Source: Flavobacteriales bacterium ALC-1 (GTDB lineage: Bacteria; Bacteroidota; Bacteroidia; Flavobacteriales; Flavobacteriaceae). From it: a DNA stretch of 64,000 nucleotides. Shown in pieces: positions 42,982 to 51,220 of this stretch; positions within the stretch are counted from its first letter, which is position 1, and every line of letters starts with the position of its first letter. Location of the stretch: positions 434,001 through 498,000 of the forward strand of contig ABHI01000003.1 of NCBI GenBank assembly GCA_000171875.1, given 5' to 3'. Position numbers and translations under genes: made by a program. The notes under the pieces were generated by a model. That model made no database searches, was not told the DNA's origin, and saw only the letters and a program-made list of their open reading frames with translations.

Positions 42982-44433
42982 CTACTTATGCATAACTTCC
43001 TCAGATTCGCATCCAAATAGACTTTTCTCTTTAATTAGTTTTGCTACACCTTCAGGCAGCATTTCTTCCCAACCATTTTTACCTTCAGCAATCATTTTAA
43101 GAACAGTTCTTGAGAATACAGATAGGTTAGAAGTATCAAACTCAGTTATATCTACAACTTTTCCATTGTACTTAAAGAACTTGTATAGCTCTTTCATACG
43201 TGGATGTACTTTTAGGTTTTCGCTATTTGTTAGACTACCATCTTCATTTTGCATAGGATATAAATAGACTCTTAAATCTTTGTAGAATAATTTTCCAAAG
43301 GCCTCAAGAATACCACCACTTAAATGTCGGTAATACTTTTCGTCAAAAATATCTACAAGGTTGTTTACACCCATTGCTAAGCCCATTCTGGCTTTTGAAT
43401 ATTGGGAGAAATACTCTACTAATTTATAATACTCTTGGAAATTGGAAATTAAAACGGTTTGACCTAAAGAACATAATAATTTTGCGCGATCCATAAAATC
43501 TTGCTCATCAATTTTACCTTCAGCTCTTAAGTTAGATAAAGTGATTTCAAAAATCACCTGAGTTTTATCTATGTCAACTTTATTCTCCTTAATGAACATG
43601 TCATAAGATTTCTGAAACATATCCATATTTACCTTAGTAACAGGTCTAAAACTACCTCTAAGTGTTAAAATATTTCGTTTATAAAGTACGCGTGCTGGTA
43701 AAACATTATTACCATCTGGCGCAAACATTACGGCATCTGTCATTCCATTTTTAACGAGCTGTAAACTCATTAAACGATTGTCAACATCTTTAAAAACTGG
43801 TCCAGAAAAGTTAATAGTGTCTATTTCTAATTGGTCTTGATCTAAGTGATCATATAAGTAGCGTAAAAGTTTACGAGGTTGATTATACTTGTAAAATGCA
43901 CCATAGACTAAATTGGTGCCTAATTTACCAAGTGTTTCTTGTTGTAAACGCGCATCAGTTTCTTTAAAACGAATATGAAGCACAATATCATTATAGTCTT
44001 GATCTGGCGCTACCTGGAACTTAATGCCAACCCAACCATGACCTTTGTATTTTTTTGCAAAATCTATAGTGGCAACTGTATTTGCAAAAGAGAAAAATAA
44101 TTTATTAGGATGTTTATCTCTAGTAATACGCTCTTCTATTAAAGTGACTTCGTGATTCAGCATTTTTCGAAGTCTAGCTTCAGTCACATAACGTTTATCG
44201 TCTTCTATGCCATAGATGGCATCACTAAAGTCCTTGTCGTAAGCAGACATAGCTTTGGCTATAGTTCCAGAACCACCACCAGCTCTAAAGAATTGACGTA
44301 CTGTTTCTTGTCCTGCTCCAATTTCGGCAAACGTGCCGTAAATATCAGCATTAAGATTAATACGTAAAGCTTTATCTTTTAGTGACGGAATATTTTCAAT
44401 TTCTGCGTCACCTTTATACGTTATGTCCTTCAT
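42982..44433 (-). CDS. Conserved cytoplasmic protein of unknown function
   Basis: The 483-residue protein has no signal peptide or membrane segment and good amphipathic helices and strands throughout. Sequence blocks include NLNADIYGTFAEIGAGQETVRQFFRAGG near the start, GWVGIKFQVAPDQDYNDIVLHIRFKETDA, LRGSFRPVTKVNMDMFQ, and VFEITLSNLRAEGKIDEQDFMDRAKLLCSLGQTVLISNF. I do not recognise a named family, and no cofactor motif is plain to me. The gene is alone on its strand, with a divergent MBL hydrolase upstream and the barrel gene downstream. Confidence 0.8.
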   Translation of the reverse strand: MKDITYKGDAEIENIPSLKDKALRINLNADIYGTFAEIGAGQETVRQFFRAGGGSGTIAKAMSAYDKDFSDAIYGIEDDKRYVTEARLRKMLNHEVTLIEERITRDKHPNKLFFSFANTVATIDFAKKYKGHGWVGIKFQVAPDQDYNDIVLHIRFKETDARLQQETLGKLGTNLVYGAFYKYNQPRKLLRYLYDHLDQDQLEIDTINFSGPVFKDVDNRLMSLQLVKNGMTDAVMFAPDGNNVLPARVLYKRNILTLRGSFRPVTKVNMDMFQKSYDMFIKENKVDIDKTQVIFEITLSNLRAEGKIDEQDFMDRAKLLCSLGQTVLISNFQEYYKLVEYFSQYSKARMGLAMGVNNLVDIFDEKYYRHLSGGILEAFGKLFYKDLRVYLYPMQNEDGSLTNSENLKVHPRMKELYKFFKYNGKVVDITEFDTSNLSVFSRTVLKMIAEGKNGWEEMLPEGVAKLIKEKSLFGCESEEVMHK

Positions 44434-44539
44434 GGAGTCTGGGTTTACATCGTTTAAGCAAAGGTACTATTTTAGTATTGCAAACAAAAAAATAAGCTTA
44501 TTTTTGTTTACCTAAATAATAGGTAAAAACTAAGTAGTA

Positions 44540-45301
44540 TTGAAAATTACGTTTTTAGGAACAGGTACCTCTCAAGGAATTCCGATAATAGGAAGTGATC
44601 ATCCTGTATGTTTAAGCGATAATCCAAAGGATAAGCGTTTACGAGTTTCTATTTTGGTAGAATGGGATAACTTCACTTATGTTGTAGATTGTGGTCCAGA
44701 TTTTAGGCAGCAAATGTTAAGGGCAAATGTTTTGAAAATTGATGGTATTATTTTTACTCATGAGCATGCTGATCATACGATGGGTTTAGATGATATAAGA
44801 CCATTTTTCTTTAGACAAGGGGATATTTCATTATATGCGCATAAGCGTGTCTTTAAAGCCTTAGAATCACGTTTTGATTACATATTTACTTCAGAAAAAA
44901 AATACCCTGGTGTACCAAGTGTTATTAAGCATGAAATTAAAAATGAAGTATTTAAAGTTGGAAATATCGAAGTAATTCCAGTTGATGGTTTGCATCATAA
45001 ATTGCAAGTCTTTGGGTTTCGTTTTAAAGATTTTGCATATTTAACAGATATGAAGACTGTTAAGGGGGAAGAAGTTGAAAAGCTTAAAAATCTTGATGTT
45101 TTAGTGGTTAATGCACTCCGTGAAAAGCCACATATATCTCACTTTAATCTTGAAGAAGCTTTAGAATTTATACACCTTGTAAATCCTAAAAGAGCTTATT
45201 TAACTCATGTTAGTCATTTATTAGGCTTTCATGATGATGTACAACAAAAATTACCAGACAACGTTTTTTTAGCATACGATAACTTACAAATTACTATATA
45301 G
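44540..45301 (+). CDS. MBL-fold metallo-hydrolase (PhnP-like)
   Basis: The 253-residue protein starts at a TTG codon (44540) and reads MKITFLGTGTSQGIPIIGSD; no ATG is available before the conserved start. The metal motif is H74-E-H76-A-D78-H79 in FTHEHADHTMGLDD, and further ligands lie in VDCGPDF and YLTHVSH. The pattern fits the PhnP/RNase-Z-like group of phosphodiesterases. The substrate is unknown. It is followed by a gene 5 bp downstream. Confidence 0.93.
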   Translation: MKITFLGTGTSQGIPIIGSDHPVCLSDNPKDKRLRVSILVEWDNFTYVVDCGPDFRQQMLRANVLKIDGIIFTHEHADHTMGLDDIRPFFFRQGDISLYAHKRVFKALESRFDYIFTSEKKYPGVPSVIKHEIKNEVFKVGNIEVIPVDGLHHKLQVFGFRFKDFAYLTDMKTVKGEEVEKLKNLDVLVVNALREKPHISHFNLEEALEFIHLVNPKRAYLTHVSHLLGFHDDVQQKLPDNVFLAYDNLQITI

Positions 45302-45306
45302 ATATT

Positions 45307-45813
45307 ATGAAGAGCAGAATTTTTATGTACTTATTTATTTTTTCAGTGTTGTTAATTATTTTTCAATACGTGAATTCTAAAAGTATTATTGATAAGTATG
45401 AAGAGGATATTAAAACATTTAAATCTAAAATTGCTGAAAATGAAAACGTAGTTACAGCTTTAGAAGATCAGAATTTTGAACTCAACTACTTTAATATCGA
45501 TAGAAATGAGGATGCTTTATCTTATTTTGAAGCACAAGGTTACAACACAGATCAGTTAGTGCCAGCTATCATTGATGGTTTGTATAAGATGAACGATTAT
45601 ACAGGTGAAGATCATCCCATTGTGCCTTATGTATCTATGACAGGTACTAAGCTATTGATTAACAAAATCAGGGTTTTAAATCACAGATGGATAGTCGCTA
45701 ATTTTACAGACGGTGAATTTTGGGGTGAAATATTTGTCACCTATTCTATTGATGAAGAGAACAATTTAAAATACAAGCTTGTTGAGTATTTTATGTATCC
45801 AAAAATTGGTTAA
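45307..45813 (+). CDS. Single-pass membrane protein with coiled coil
   Basis: The 168-residue protein has a membrane segment (about 4-23, FMYLFIFSVLLIIFQYVNS). A short coiled coil follows (about 28-55, EEDIKTFKSKIAENENVVTALEDQ), then a globular domain (about 60-168) with GLYKMNDYTGEDHPIVPYV and NFTDGEFWGEIFVTYSIDE. From memory such a protein follows this MBL gene in related genomes. The function is unknown. It lies 5 bp after the MBL stop and ends 4 bp into the end of the esterase gene on the other strand. Confidence 0.82.
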   Translation: MKSRIFMYLFIFSVLLIIFQYVNSKSIIDKYEEDIKTFKSKIAENENVVTALEDQNFELNYFNIDRNEDALSYFEAQGYNTDQLVPAIIDGLYKMNDYTGEDHPIVPYVSMTGTKLLINKIRVLNHRWIVANFTDGEFWGEIFVTYSIDEENNLKYKLVEYFMYPKIG

Positions 45814-46454
45814 ATATACTTAAGCAACCAATTCTTAAAATCATAAAAGTTTTGCGGCGCAACTCCATGTCCAACAGGATATTCACTATAAACATGATTT
45901 ATATTGAGTGTTTTTAAAAATCCTGGTGCTTTTCTTGCCCAATCTATAGGTATAACTTGATCTACAGAACCATGAGAACAAAAGAAATTAAGATGAGATA
46001 CATCATTATCATCTATTGTATCTGGTAAAATATCTTCATTTATATAGCCACTTAAAGCTACAATATTTTTTACTTTTTTGGGATAGGTGAGTGCTACAGC
46101 GTAACTCAAAATAGTACCTTGGCTAAATCCTAAAAGTGTAACCGTATTAGAATCTACAGAATAAGTGTTACATGCATAGTCAATAAACTCAGCAATTAAA
46201 TCAACAGACTGTTTTGCCTGGTCATTATCATTCCATCTTCCTTTTTCAGCATCAAAATTAATCGCATACCAAGCATTACCATAGGGCTGCATAGTATATG
46301 GAGCTCTTAATGAGATAATCATCAATTCCTTTGGCAATTCTGAAGCAAAAGAAAATAAATCATTCTCATCACTTCCATAACCATGACACATAATTAATAA
46401 TGGAGCATTTTCTTTTAAAGAAGAAGGCCTTGTAATATAGTGAAGGTTCGACAT
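45810..46454 (-). CDS. Alpha/beta-hydrolase serine esterase
   Basis: The 214-residue protein belongs to the phospholipase/carboxylesterase group. The nucleophile is S111 in GFSQG, the acid residue is D165 in HGSVDQVIP and the His is H196 in PVGHGV. The oxyanion region has IMCHGYGSDENDL. Cytoplasmic, acting on short esters or thioesters; the natural substrate is unknown. The 3' end overlaps the convergent gene by 4 bp. Upstream it is in line with DUF4870 (1-bp gap), the dihydroorotase-like gene and BatA. Confidence 0.92.
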   Translation of the reverse strand: MSNLHYITRPSSLKENAPLLIMCHGYGSDENDLFSFASELPKELMIISLRAPYTMQPYGNAWYAINFDAEKGRWNDNDQAKQSVDLIAEFIDYACNTYSVDSNTVTLLGFSQGTILSYAVALTYPKKVKNIVALSGYINEDILPDTIDDNDVSHLNFFCSHGSVDQVIPIDWARKAPGFLKTLNINHVYSEYPVGHGVAPQNFYDFKNWLLKYI

Positions 46455-46455
46455 G

Positions 46456-46788
46456 TTATTGCCCTATAGTTTTAAATACATTTTGGAATACCTCTCCTAA
46501 AATCGGAATCTTATTTTCTTTACCAGTAATGGCTCCAAAAATGGCATATAGAAATAACACAGAAAAGAATATCCAAAACGATATGCTAATCATCATACTG
46601 TCTAAACTGCTTACTATGGTCGCTATACCTATGTAAAGTAATCCTAAACCTAGAGCTTGTCTTACATGAAACGACGTAAATTTATTACGCTTATCTTGAT
46701 TCATAAAAAAGGCAATCAATGTGCCAATCAATGTAAGATAAGCAACTAATGCTAATGTTTTACCTTCTTCAACTGTATTCTGATCCAT
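46456..46788 (-). CDS. DUF4870-like small membrane protein
   Basis: The 110-residue protein has three hydrophobic segments (about 11-28, 46-66 and 69-88) with the conserved FTSFHVRQALGLGLLYI helix typical of DUF4870. The C-terminal segment KIPILGEVFQNVFKTIGQ is amphipathic. The role is unknown. It shares its start with the dihydroorotase-like gene end (1-bp overlap) and is followed by the esterase with a 1-bp gap, so the set is co-translated. Confidence 0.85.
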   Translation of the reverse strand: MDQNTVEEGKTLALVAYLTLIGTLIAFFMNQDKRNKFTSFHVRQALGLGLLYIGIATIVSSLDSMMISISFWIFFSVLFLYAIFGAITGKENKIPILGEVFQNVFKTIGQ

Positions 46789-48041
46789 TATTTTAAAACA
46801 ATTTTGTTGTTAGCGACAATACCGTAAGTTTCCCCTTTTAGAGTTTGCCCTAAAAAAGCACTATTTTTAGATTTTGAAGTGATGTGAGTCTTATTAAATT
46901 CGTAATTGGCATCTGGGTTAAACAAGCTTAAATTAGCTTCTTCCCCTTCGTTTATAGGGGGGGCAGAAATACCAAATCTTGATTTACCTTGCGTTAATAA
47001 GGCAATCGACTTTTTAGTTGTAAAAAGTGTCTTTAATGCTCCAAAAGCAGATTCTAAACCAATAGTTCCGTATTTAGCATAATCAAACTCTATCTTTTTG
47101 TCCTCAATATCTATAGGGTTATGGTCAGAGGTTACCATATCAATAGTTCCATCTTTTAAGCCTTCGATTAAAGCATCGCAATCGTTTTGGGTTCGTAAAG
47201 GTGGTAATACTTTATATCGCGTATCAAAACCTTCAAGAGCATCATCTGTCAATATCAAATTATGTAGAGCAACACTACAGGTAACATTCAGTTTTTTAGA
47301 TTTTGCAACTCTAATCAATTCAACAGATTTAGTTGTAGAAATTGTTGGGATATGTAATTTACCCTCTGTGTATTCTAATAAAAATAGGTCGCGTGCTACT
47401 TGCAATTCTTCAGCTAAAGCTGGATTTCCTTTTAATCCGAGTTTGGTACTATTAATATGTTCGTTAGCTACACCATGTCCAGAAATTTTTGACTCTTGAG
47501 GAAAGGAACATACCAAACCATCAAAATTGCTAGCATATTGCAATGCAATTTTCATAAGGTTAGGATTAGAAATTGGCTGTTGATAATCGTAAAACGCAAC
47601 AGCTCCTGCATTGGTCATATCGAACAATTCTGCTAAATCCACTCCTTTACTACCTTGTGTTAATGCACCAATAGGGTAGAGGCTTACTGCATTATTATTA
47701 GCTTTAGATTTTACAAACGTTATATCTGCATAACTATCAATAACCGGATTAGAATTTGCATTTAGCACTACAGATGTAAATCCAGATTGTGCTGCAGTTT
47801 TTAATCCATTACTAATTGTTTCGCGTTCCTCATAACCAGGTTCACCAAATGACACACTACTATCAAACCAACCTTGTGAAACATGTAAGTTGTCAAGTTT
47901 TATTTCTCTGTAATTTTTGGAATTGGATATACGTTTAGAAATCTTAGTAATGCGGCCTTTTTCAATTAAAATATCAACCGTTTCATTGTGAAAATCACTT
48001 TTAGAATCAACTATTGTTGCAGATTTTATGAGTGCGTTCAT
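46788..48041 (-). CDS. Dihydroorotase-like protein lacking the metal site
   Basis: The 417-residue protein has the overall layout of class I dihydroorotase (pyrimidine synthesis), but the residues needed for catalysis are missing. The DxHxHxR motif is replaced by D60-S-S62-V-S64-F-G66. The HVST-type His is replaced by Thr in LHIPTIST, and only the Asp of SDHNP remains. It is probably a non-catalytic paralogue, like the PyrC-like partners known in some bacteria. It may associate with another pyrimidine enzyme, which is an inference. It overlaps BatA by 4 bp. Confidence 0.85.
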   Translation of the reverse strand: MNALIKSATIVDSKSDFHNETVDILIEKGRITKISKRISNSKNYREIKLDNLHVSQGWFDSSVSFGEPGYEERETISNGLKTAAQSGFTSVVLNANSNPVIDSYADITFVKSKANNNAVSLYPIGALTQGSKGVDLAELFDMTNAGAVAFYDYQQPISNPNLMKIALQYASNFDGLVCSFPQESKISGHGVANEHINSTKLGLKGNPALAEELQVARDLFLLEYTEGKLHIPTISTTKSVELIRVAKSKKLNVTCSVALHNLILTDDALEGFDTRYKVLPPLRTQNDCDALIEGLKDGTIDMVTSDHNPIDIEDKKIEFDYAKYGTIGLESAFGALKTLFTTKKSIALLTQGKSRFGISAPPINEGEEANLSLFNPDANYEFNKTHITSKSKNSAFLGQTLKGETYGIVANNKIVLK

Positions 48042-49963
48042 TTAAGATATTTTAGTAGTAGCATTTCAATAATTAAAAATACTAGTGCAAAAATAACAAA
48101 CCATTTCCATAACGCATTAATAGTTGTGTTACTTTTTATAGTATTAATAGTTGATGCTAAACTAGAGTCTACGACAGTATTTTCTAATTGGTCTAAATCG
48201 TAATAATTGAGATTGCTTTCGTCTCTTTTATAGTTAAAGCTTATGTTTTGAAGCGAAACATCTTTATTTTTTACATTAAAAATACCAGCTTTGTTAGGAA
48301 AATCGTTAGTTTCTATGACTACAGATTTACTATAAGTTTTTTGTAAAGGAATAATTGAAGCTTCATTTGAAGCTAAAGTTAAAATATCATCTTGACCAAT
48401 AGCCGTATTAATTGCGATAGAATTTGGCTGACTAATTGTGTAGTACAATTTAGAAAGCTTCAAGCTTTGTAATCCCATATTATATAACACAGGAATTATA
48501 AGTTGAGAATTTTTAAAATTCGAATTATCTGAGTTTAAAGCAGAAGAAAAGGCATAAGAATTAGTATTTCCGACTAAGAAAGGTGAGCCGTCATCATAAG
48601 ACAAAACGTTATTAGCGTTTGAAGAAAAACGATAAGACATATCAACTTTTGGGTATTGAAAATTTGTTACCTTAGAGTAAAATGCATTCGTTAAAAGTGG
48701 GTGATTATAGTTAATGCTTATAATGCGTTTTTTATTTGTATTTACAGCGTTATAATTTGAAATATTTAAAGAATTAAATAATTGATTATAAGAGTTTAAG
48801 TCTATTTTTTTTGAAGGAATTATTAAAGTACTCCCTCCGTCTTTTATAAATGCATTAATCGCAGTTTTTAGTGCATCAGAAATGGCGTTAATTTCATTTA
48901 GAATAATTAAATTCTGATCAGGTATTAAATTAAAATTTAAAGCACTTAATTTGAAGCTTTTAAAGTCAAATTCATCGTCTGTATAGATGCGTTTTAAAAA
49001 TGAGTTGTCTGCATTGTCGTTGATAGCTAAGACCTTAATCTTTGGTTTCGAATTAATATTAAAATAAAAGGTGTTATCGTATTGCAAATTTGCATCATCT
49101 ATGACGAGCTTACCATTTATGGCTGTGTTATTAGGAACTGTAAACGTAGTTTCTTCTTTATCGTTAATGTTAATCGCACTTTTTGCTAATAAAACGTCGT
49201 CATTAAAGAGAGATACAGAAACATTATTTATAGGTTGTGACTGATTGGAAAGTAAAACATTAATATCAATTGTTTCGGCAGTTGTATTAGAAATATATAG
49301 GCTGTCAATACTAATATTAGAAACCAAATTTGATTTTGGTTGCACTAGTTTTAACTGAAAAGCACTATCAATTTCAAAATTTAATGGATTTCCATTTTGT
49401 TGAAAATCAGAAACCAAAATCAAATTTTTTGTAGCAGCCTTATCTTTCGAAAATAACTGTTTTCCTTTTAAAAAAGCTGCATCATAATTGAGCTGAGAAG
49501 GAGAATGCGTTAATTGAATCAAATCATTTTTTAAAGCCTTTACAGTAGTGTTTTTATAAGTATTATCGTTGGTAAATAGACTGATAACTTCATCGTCTGG
49601 TAATGTGTTTATAATATCTTGTATAGCTTCGTTTAATAATGTGCCATTACTGCCTTTAGCTTGCATGCTAAACGAATTATCTATATAGATGACTGTTTCT
49701 TGAGTGTCGTTAAAATCTTCTGTATTTGGAATAAATGGTTGCGCAAAAGCTATTATTGTACAAGCTAAAAGTAATAGTCGAGAGAGTAATGTTAACCACT
49801 TTTTTAGCTGTGAGCTTTTCCGAGTTTGAAGCTTTACGGACTTTAAAAATTTTACATTGGTAAATTCAACTTTCTGAAAACGTCGCAGTTGAAATAAGTG
49901 AATAAGAATAGGAATGACCAGTAAAAATAGTGCGTAAAGTAACTCTGGATGTTTAAACTGCAT
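48038..49963 (-). CDS. BatA and VWA-like domain membrane protein
   Basis: The 641-residue protein starts with the BatA N-terminus (MQFKHPELLYALFLLVIPILIHLFQLRRF..., with a membrane segment at about 8-24 and a second at 58-77). It continues with a VWA-like domain (MIDAS-like DNSFS in YIDNSFSM). A long beta-rich region follows, and the protein ends in a C-terminal membrane helix (ALWKWFVIFALVFLIIEMLLLKYLK). BatA-type proteins are linked to stress tolerance and to gliding in the phylum; the precise role is unknown. It overlaps the dihydroorotase-like gene by 4 bp. Confidence 0.93.
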   Translation of the reverse strand: MQFKHPELLYALFLLVIPILIHLFQLRRFQKVEFTNVKFLKSVKLQTRKSSQLKKWLTLLSRLLLLACTIIAFAQPFIPNTEDFNDTQETVIYIDNSFSMQAKGSNGTLLNEAIQDIINTLPDDEVISLFTNDNTYKNTTVKALKNDLIQLTHSPSQLNYDAAFLKGKQLFSKDKAATKNLILVSDFQQNGNPLNFEIDSAFQLKLVQPKSNLVSNISIDSLYISNTTAETIDINVLLSNQSQPINNVSVSLFNDDVLLAKSAININDKEETTFTVPNNTAINGKLVIDDANLQYDNTFYFNINSKPKIKVLAINDNADNSFLKRIYTDDEFDFKSFKLSALNFNLIPDQNLIILNEINAISDALKTAINAFIKDGGSTLIIPSKKIDLNSYNQLFNSLNISNYNAVNTNKKRIISINYNHPLLTNAFYSKVTNFQYPKVDMSYRFSSNANNVLSYDDGSPFLVGNTNSYAFSSALNSDNSNFKNSQLIIPVLYNMGLQSLKLSKLYYTISQPNSIAINTAIGQDDILTLASNEASIIPLQKTYSKSVVIETNDFPNKAGIFNVKNKDVSLQNISFNYKRDESNLNYYDLDQLENTVVDSSLASTINTIKSNTTINALWKWFVIFALVFLIIEMLLLKYLK

Positions 49964-50039
49964 TCCTTTTTATGTAGGATTATTATTCAGTCAAATATAG
50001 AAAATGCAAAGCGATAACTGTATTTAGCTTTTGAGAATT

Positions 50040-51047
50040 TTAACAGAAAAAGAAATAATCAATCATAGATTGCATATTTTGCGTTTCAAAATAGACTTTA
50101 ATTTCTGTTTGCGCATCTATATTTGCAACAGTGACAATACTTTGAGGTTTATAGAGCTGTGATAAGTAATCAAAATTAAAAAGTTTTTGACCGTATATAT
50201 GCTTACCAATTTTTTTTGGGTTGTCACAAATCCAATAAAATGGAATTTGTTCTTTTATAAGTAGTTTGGCTAATGTTTTTCCTTTCGCTCCAGCTCCCCA
50301 AATTGCTAGAGGACGAGACGAATCGTAATTCAAATCTAAAAAGTAATGCACTTTAAGGTCTAGGAATGAGTTTTCTGCATAATGTTGATGGGTTCTCGAT
50401 GTACGCGTACTATAATCTCTCCAGTGGAGTAGGACTTTATCACATGGAATACAAGTATAACCTGCTTCATAAAACCGGAATGCCAAATCGTAATCTTCAG
50501 GATAACGATTGGGATTAAAACCATCACACGCTTCAAAATCTTTACGATGGAGCATCCAACATGGAGAAGGTATAACACATTCTTTATAGATTTCAGAATA
50601 ATTGCTTCCGGTTTTGGTAAGTCGATTTAACCATTGTTCATAACGTGTAAAACCATCACTAAGGCCATCAGCCCTAAAGTATTTTACTTGCCCAACAGCC
50701 AAATGGTTTTTACCATTTTTTTCAAGATTATTAACCATAGTTTCAACACGAATAGGCGTCATAATATCATCACTATCCATTCGAGAAATATAATGGCCTT
50801 TACAATGCTTATAAGCTGTTTGTAGAGCATTTATAATTCCTGCCCCATTATTTTTAATAGCTTTAATACGCTTGTCTTTTATAGAAAAACGTTCTACAAT
50901 TGCAAATGAAGAATCATCAGAATCATCATCAACAAAAATAGCTTCCCAGTTACTGTATGTCTGCTTCAAAATAGAATCCAGACATTCTGAAATAAACAAT
51001 TCAGTGTTCTTAAAAGGGACTAATATGCTAACTAGAGGTTGCGACAT
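50040..51047 (-). CDS. Family-2 glycosyltransferase with extra C-terminal domain
   Basis: The 335-residue protein has a GT-A fold: VSILVPFKNTELFISECLDSIL, then FVDDDSDDSSF and the DxD region SRMDSDDIMTP, which binds the nucleotide-sugar metal. A second part (from about 248, RPLAIWGAGAKGKTLAKLLIKEQIPFYWICDNP) looks like a Rossmann-type nucleotide-binding segment with GxGxxG. The donor and acceptor are not known. It is monocistronic and cytoplasmic. A distant candidate role is surface polysaccharide synthesis. Confidence 0.92.
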   Translation of the reverse strand: MSQPLVSILVPFKNTELFISECLDSILKQTYSNWEAIFVDDDSDDSSFAIVERFSIKDKRIKAIKNNGAGIINALQTAYKHCKGHYISRMDSDDIMTPIRVETMVNNLEKNGKNHLAVGQVKYFRADGLSDGFTRYEQWLNRLTKTGSNYSEIYKECVIPSPCWMLHRKDFEACDGFNPNRYPEDYDLAFRFYEAGYTCIPCDKVLLHWRDYSTRTSRTHQHYAENSFLDLKVHYFLDLNYDSSRPLAIWGAGAKGKTLAKLLIKEQIPFYWICDNPKKIGKHIYGQKLFNFDYLSQLYKPQSIVTVANIDAQTEIKVYFETQNMQSMIDYFFFC

Positions 51048-51220
51048 GCTGCGAATTTAACAAAACCTTTAGATTTTAAGTGGTAACAGATTGTAGATTT
51101 GCAAGACTAGTAAATTACCTTGGGTAATAACTAGAGGCAATTTAGAAAAATAACATAATAATTTCGAAGTAAAATTCGACTTTTAAATCTCGATTAACGA
51201 GAAAAATTAAAAATTTTAAC

